Assembly (NCBI GenBank): GCA_905480055.1
Contig: CAJQOW010000010.1
Span: 1-9,175, forward strand
Reading direction: 5' to 3'
DNA length: 9,175 nucleotides
Origin: an uncultured Acidimicrobiia bacterium
GTDB lineage: Bacteria > Actinomycetota > Acidimicrobiia > UBA5794
The translations under genes were made by a program, and so were the position numbers. This document shows, one piece after another, positions 6,178 through 9,175 of this stretch. A model generated the notes under the pieces. The model was not told where the DNA came from. It ran no database searches and worked only from the letters and a program-made list of their open reading frames with translations. Position 1 is the first letter of the stretch; each line of letters begins with the position of its first letter.

Positions 6178-6804
6178 CTAGGAGTCGGTGCCACCAACCA
6201 TTCGACGTGTCAGTTCCTTGCCCACTTCGTCTGGGTCGATCCCAAGGCTTGCTAGCAATGCGAGGAGGTGATAAACCTCATCGGCGGCTTCCTCGACAAC
6301 TCTGGAGCTCGAACCTCCAGCGTTGAAATCCTTTGCCGCAAAGGCAACCTCGCCTGCTTCCTCCAACACCTTGCGGGCGGCGAGATCCGGATCGGCGATG
6401 AGGCCCGCAGTGTATGAATCGCCGGGATCGGCTCCCGCTCGGGAGCGGACGATTTCAGCAAGCCGGTCGATGGTCGCTCCGATCGGGGTTGACTGATCGC
6501 CAAAGCAGGACGTCGATCCGGTGTGGCACGCAGGTCCCGTTGGGTTGACCAGGACGAGGAGCGCATCTCCATCGCAGTCGGTGCGGATGTCAGCCAGTGC
6601 GAGCGTATTGCCACTTGTGGCACCCTTTCTCCACAGCTCGTTGCGGGAACGACTCCAGAAGTGCACCTGGCCGGATGCCTGCGTTGCGTCGAATGCTTCT
6701 TCGTTCATGTAGGCAACCATGAGGACGCTACGTGTCGCGGCGTCCTGTACCACAGCAACGACGAGGCCGTCAGGACCAGCGGACAGGTCAGCGAAGCGCA
6801 TCAT
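6178..6804 (-). CDS. hisIE: Bifunctional phosphoribosyl-AMP cyclohydrolase / phosphoribosyl-ATP pyrophosphatase
   Basis: This fusion catalyses steps two and three of histidine synthesis. The HisI part (residues 1 to about 108) contains [10 protein letters not shown], then [14 protein letters not shown] and DCDGDALL, and the metal-binding Cys pair region [11 protein letters not shown]. The HisE part (about 115-208) has the nucleotide pyrophosphohydrolase helices with [16 protein letters not shown] and [13 protein letters not shown], which carry the Glu/Asp residues that bind magnesium. The total of 208 residues is normal for the fusion. It starts at the ATGATG overlapping the hisF stop; the second ATG (6801) is equally possible. 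Many actinobacteria, such as Mycobacterium and Streptomyces, keep hisI and hisE as separate genes, so the fused form is a small taxonomic marker. Downstream the transcript continues into tlpA after nine bases. Confidence 0.95.
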   Translation of the reverse strand: MMRFADLSAGPDGLVVAVVQDAATRSVLMVAYMNEEAFDATQASGQVHFWSRSRNELWRKGATSGNTLALADIRTDCDGDALLVLVNPTGPACHTGSTSCFGDQSTPIGATIDRLAEIVRSRAGADPGDSYTAGLIADPDLAARKVLEEAGEVAFAAKDFNAGGSSSRVVEEAADEVYHLLALLASLGIDPDEVGKELTRRMVGGTDS

Positions 6805-7562
6805 GCAACCCGCCTCACGGGTATCCCAGCGGAGTCGAGGGATTGCTTCACGGATTCGACGGTGTAGGTGTTCCTATGGAAGATCGACGCTGCCAGCACG
6901 GCGTCCGCCCTGCCCGGACCGAGGGCATCCGCAAGGTCTTGTGGCGACCCGGCTCCACCGGAGGCGATGATGGGAACGGCGACACGTCTTCGGGTCGCCT
7001 GAAGGAGGGGGAGATCGTATCCATCGTTCGTGCCATCCCGGTCCATGGAGGTGACGAGCAACTCGCCGGCACCGAGCCTGGCGGCCCTGGCTGCCCACTC
7101 CAGGGCATCGATCCCGGTGTCAACACGTCCACCGTGGGTATGGACGGACCAGCCCGATCCGGATCGGCGTGCGTCGATGGCAACGACCACGCACTGTGAG
7201 CCGAACGATCGTGAACACTCGCTGATCAGCCTCGGTCGGTGCACCGCCGCCGAGTTGACGGCGACCTTGTCCGCGCCTGCCCGGAGGACGCTCTGCATGT
7301 CAGCAACAGAACGCACGCCGCCGCCAACCGTGAGGGGAACGAACACGTTCTCGGCCGTCCTTCGGATAGTTTCGAGCATGGTTGTGCGCCCCGAGGATGT
7401 CGCCGTGATGTCGAGAAAGCAGATCTCGTCCGCACCCGCCATTGCGTAGGCTGCCGCCATCTCGACGGGGTCGCCTTCGTCGGTCAGATTGACGAAGTTG
7501 GTGCCCTTGACGACGCGACCGTCGTCGACATCGAGGCACGGGATGATGCGTCTACGCAACAC
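6801..7562 (-). CDS. hisF: Imidazole glycerol phosphate synthase, cyclase subunit
   Basis: HisF is the (beta-alpha)8-barrel half of IGP synthase. It takes ammonia from HisH and closes the imidazole ring, releasing IGP and AICAR. Starting from GTG 7562 the 253-residue product begins like the family ([12 protein letters not shown]). It places the two catalytic acids at their classical positions, Asp11 and Asp130 (VVVAID). Phosphate-binding glycine loops are visible ([16 protein letters not shown]). The GTG lies 11 bases inside the end of hisH; a longer reading from 7619 would add residues unlike HisF. HisH and HisF are direct neighbours here, whereas many operons have hisA or priA between them. 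The stop TGA overlaps the hisIE start. Confidence 0.96.
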   Translation of the reverse strand: MLRRRIIPCLDVDDGRVVKGTNFVNLTDEGDPVEMAAAYAMAGADEICFLDITATSSGRTTMLETIRRTAENVFVPLTVGGGVRSVADMQSVLRAGADKVAVNSAAVHRPRLISECSRSFGSQCVVVAIDARRSGSGWSVHTHGGRVDTGIDALEWAARAARLGAGELLVTSMDRDGTNDGYDLPLLQATRRRVAVPIIASGGAGSPQDLADALGPGRADAVLAASIFHRNTYTVESVKQSLDSAGIPVRRVA

Positions 7563-8166
7563 GGCGTGTGTCCAGACACTCACGAACGAAGTTCCCAAGC
7601 ACGGCGAGACCGTCGTCACCAGAGCGTTCCGGGTGGAACTGAACGCCCGAGATCTGCCCGGAGCGCACTACTGACGCAAACACGTCCGATCCGCAGGTGG
7701 TGGTACCCGCAACTGTTGCAGTGTCTGTCGGGCTGACGGCGTAGCTGTGCACGAAGTAGAAGGTTCGACCGGCGCCGATTCCAGCCAGCAACGGATCTGC
7801 CGAACCATCGACCTCGTTCCAGCCCATGTGGGGGAGTGGGCTTGCATCGAGCCTGGTGACCCCACCGGGGAGGAGGCCGAGGCACGGGTTGTCGTCCTCA
7901 TCGCTGTGTTCAAACAACAGCTGCATGCCCACACAGACCCCCAGCAGTGGTCCGCCGTACGACATCACCGGCTCAACGAGGTCGCGCTGTGTCAGGGTTC
8001 GCATCGCTGCTCCGGTTGCTCCCACGCCTGGAAGCACAACACCATCGAATGCCGAAAGGTCGGTTCCTTCTCCGATACGAACTGGCTCCGCCCCAACTCG
8101 CCTCAGCGCCTGTTCCATAGACACGAGGTTGCCTGCACCGTGGTCGATGACTGCTATGCGCGTCAT
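7552..8166 (-). CDS. hisH: Imidazole glycerol phosphate synthase, glutamine amidotransferase subunit
   Basis: HisH is the glutaminase partner of HisF and supplies ammonia through a tunnel between them. The 204-residue product shows the class I amidotransferase triad: Cys78 in [11 protein letters not shown], and His178 with Glu180 in VQFHPERS. The oxyanion-side glycine loop VLPGVGA lies at about 44-50. The HisH-typical PHMGWNEV (112-119) and FYFVHSYAV (136-144) are present. It overlaps hisB by four bases (ATGA) and hisF by eleven, so the two subunits are probably made in equal amounts by coupled translation. Full length, nothing unusual. Confidence 0.96.
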   Translation of the reverse strand: MTRIAVIDHGAGNLVSMEQALRRVGAEPVRIGEGTDLSAFDGVVLPGVGATGAAMRTLTQRDLVEPVMSYGGPLLGVCVGMQLLFEHSDEDDNPCLGLLPGGVTRLDASPLPHMGWNEVDGSADPLLAGIGAGRTFYFVHSYAVSPTDTATVAGTTTCGSDVFASVVRSGQISGVQFHPERSGDDGLAVLGNFVRECLDTRRVA

Positions 8167-8747
8167 AGCACCCCCTTCGTCGATGCCACACCGGTACGTC
8201 GAGGGTCAATCGAGACTGCGTGGCGCATCGCACGCGCCAGCGCCTTGAACATCGCCTCGGCGATGTGGTGGTCGTTGCGGCCCGTCCCGTCAACACGGAT
8301 CGTCGCCCGCAGCGTGCGAGAGAACGCCTCGAGGGCGTGCTCGATCATTTGCGTGGACAGCGCACCGATGCGGTCTGACCGGAAGTGGACGTCAACAACC
8401 GCATACGAGCGACCACCGAGATCGAGGGCGCACTGTGCAATGGCCTCATCCATGGGAATGCGGGCGTCTCCGTATCTCGCGATCCCAGCACGATCACCGA
8501 GCGCGGCGTCTATGGCTTCCCCGAGGGCAAGCATCGTGTCCTCGATGGTGTGATGGTCATCGACCTCGAGATCTCCGGTCATCTCGATGCAGAGATCGAT
8601 CAATGAGTGGTGGCTGAAGGATGTGAGTAGGTGGTCGAGCATTCCGATCCCCGTGGTGACCGACGTCGAGCCAGCCCCGTCGAGATCCACCGTCACCGAG
8701 ATGGTCGTCTCGCGGGTCGTTCGTTCGATGGTTGCGGTTCGGGTCAT
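8163..8747 (-). CDS. hisB: Imidazole glycerol phosphate dehydratase
   Basis: HisB dehydrates IGP to imidazole acetol phosphate. This is the monofunctional form (194 residues) without the phosphatase domain of the enterobacterial fusion. Manganese-binding motifs are present in both repeats: HHTIED at 65-70 and DHHIAEA at 159-165. GMLDHLL (35-41), SFSHHS (43-48) and the C-terminal STKGVL are also family-typical. The ATG at 8747 overlaps the hisC stop by four bases (ATGA). An upstream in-frame ATG at 8894 would add 49 residues inside hisC with no HisB similarity. Substrate comes from HisHF and the product goes to HisC, both encoded next to it. Confidence 0.96.
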   Translation of the reverse strand: MTRTATIERTTRETTISVTVDLDGAGSTSVTTGIGMLDHLLTSFSHHSLIDLCIEMTGDLEVDDHHTIEDTMLALGEAIDAALGDRAGIARYGDARIPMDEAIAQCALDLGGRSYAVVDVHFRSDRIGALSTQMIEHALEAFSRTLRATIRVDGTGRNDHHIAEAMFKALARAMRHAVSIDPRRTGVASTKGVL

Positions 8748-9175
8748 GTGAGTCTGCTCCTGAGCGCATCGATGAGCCTGTCGTTCTCTTGCCGTGAGCG
8801 GACGGTGAACCGCACGAACTCGTGAAGGGGATGGTTGGCTGGGAATTGTCGGATCACGAGTCCGTCGTGCATCAGCGACTCCGCGAGTCGCCAAGCTTCA
8901 GGTCCGACTTCGCACAGCAAGAAGTTCGTGGCCGTGCCGGGGACGACGGAGACATCGAGGCCCCGGAGGCCAGCTGCGAGCCGATCGCGCTCACCGAGGA
9001 TCATCGACACATGCCGCTGCATCCGTTGCGGAGATGCGAGCGCTTCCTCTGCAAGGTCCGCGGACATCGATGAGATGCTCCCTGGAGGCCGAACCGCGTC
9101 GAGTTGGTCTGCAATATCAGGATGCGTCATGGCGAACCCGACCCTGAGGGCCGCAAGACCAAACCCCTTGCTCAT
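8744..9175 (-). CDS. hisC: Histidinol-phosphate aminotransferase, C-terminal part (gene continues beyond the window)
   Basis: This is the last 143 residues of a fold-type I PLP aminotransferase. The first visible residues are MSKGFGLAALRVGFA. In HisC the Lys of this motif (third visible residue) forms the Schiff base with PLP, and the Arg of LR-G binds the cofactor phosphate. The C-terminal small domain follows, with GTATNFLL and VRFTVRSRQEN, where the first Arg is the usual carboxylate-binding residue (family -LR-S-G--EN). HisC turns imidazole acetol phosphate into histidinol phosphate. The Met at the edge is not the start; more than half of the protein lies beyond position 9175. Its TGA stop overlaps the hisB start by four bases. 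HisC over other HisC-like aminotransferases is supported mainly by the operon. Confidence 0.9.
   Translation of the reverse strand: MSKGFGLAALRVGFAMTHPDIADQLDAVRPPGSISSMSADLAEEALASPQRMQRHVSMILGERDRLAAGLRGLDVSVVPGTATNFLLCEVGPEAWRLAESLMHDGLVIRQFPANHPLHEFVRFTVRSRQENDRLIDALRSRLT

Overview
The window is GC-rich and gene-dense and most likely comes from an actinobacterium. Pointers are a WhiB regulator, a class A RNase P RNA of actinobacterial type, at least two promoters placed so that the mRNA would start on the start codon, and ATGA-type overlaps within an operon. A deep lineage such as Acidimicrobiia is my guess; nothing here proves the class.

Left part (1-1900). The 5' part of katG (minus strand, running off the left edge) carries an in-frame TGA exactly at the codon of the distal active-site arginine (position 104). 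It is divergent from an AqpZ-type aquaporin gene (plus). A 12-bp perfect hairpin separates the aquaporin gene from the RNase P RNA gene (minus), which has its own -10 box.

Middle part (1900-4320). A two-gene minus-strand unit encodes a gamma-glutamylcyclotransferase-like protein (probable CTG start, altered substrate loop) and a small four-helix membrane protein. Divergent from it is a whiB gene, followed by a stand-alone trpD with a leaderless-type start.

Right part (4310-9175). A plus-strand lipoprotein gene with a thioredoxin/TlpA fold is interrupted by TGA exactly where the first Cys of the CxxC motif belongs. The reading frame continues for 100 residues after it, with Cys at the second position (UxxC). 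A hairpin directly after the TGA fits a bacterial SECIS element. I read it as an undescribed-looking selenoprotein, and it is the main find. It converges, sharing a CTAG, with a minus-strand operon hisC-hisB-hisH-hisF-hisIE-tlpA-lgt-like whose genes overlap or lie within 9 bases of each other. The operon lacks hisA/priA between hisH and hisF and ends with a Cys-type TlpA lipoprotein and a divergent Lgt-family membrane protein.

The locus may work as a small extracytoplasmic thiol/selenol redox module: one Sec and one Cys thioredoxin lipoprotein beside a cysteine-bearing Lgt-like membrane protein, attached to a housekeeping histidine operon. The two in-frame TGAs (katG and the lipoprotein) have different explanations. 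TGA is plainly a normal stop in hisC, hisB, hisF, whiB and the aquaporin gene, so the code is standard.
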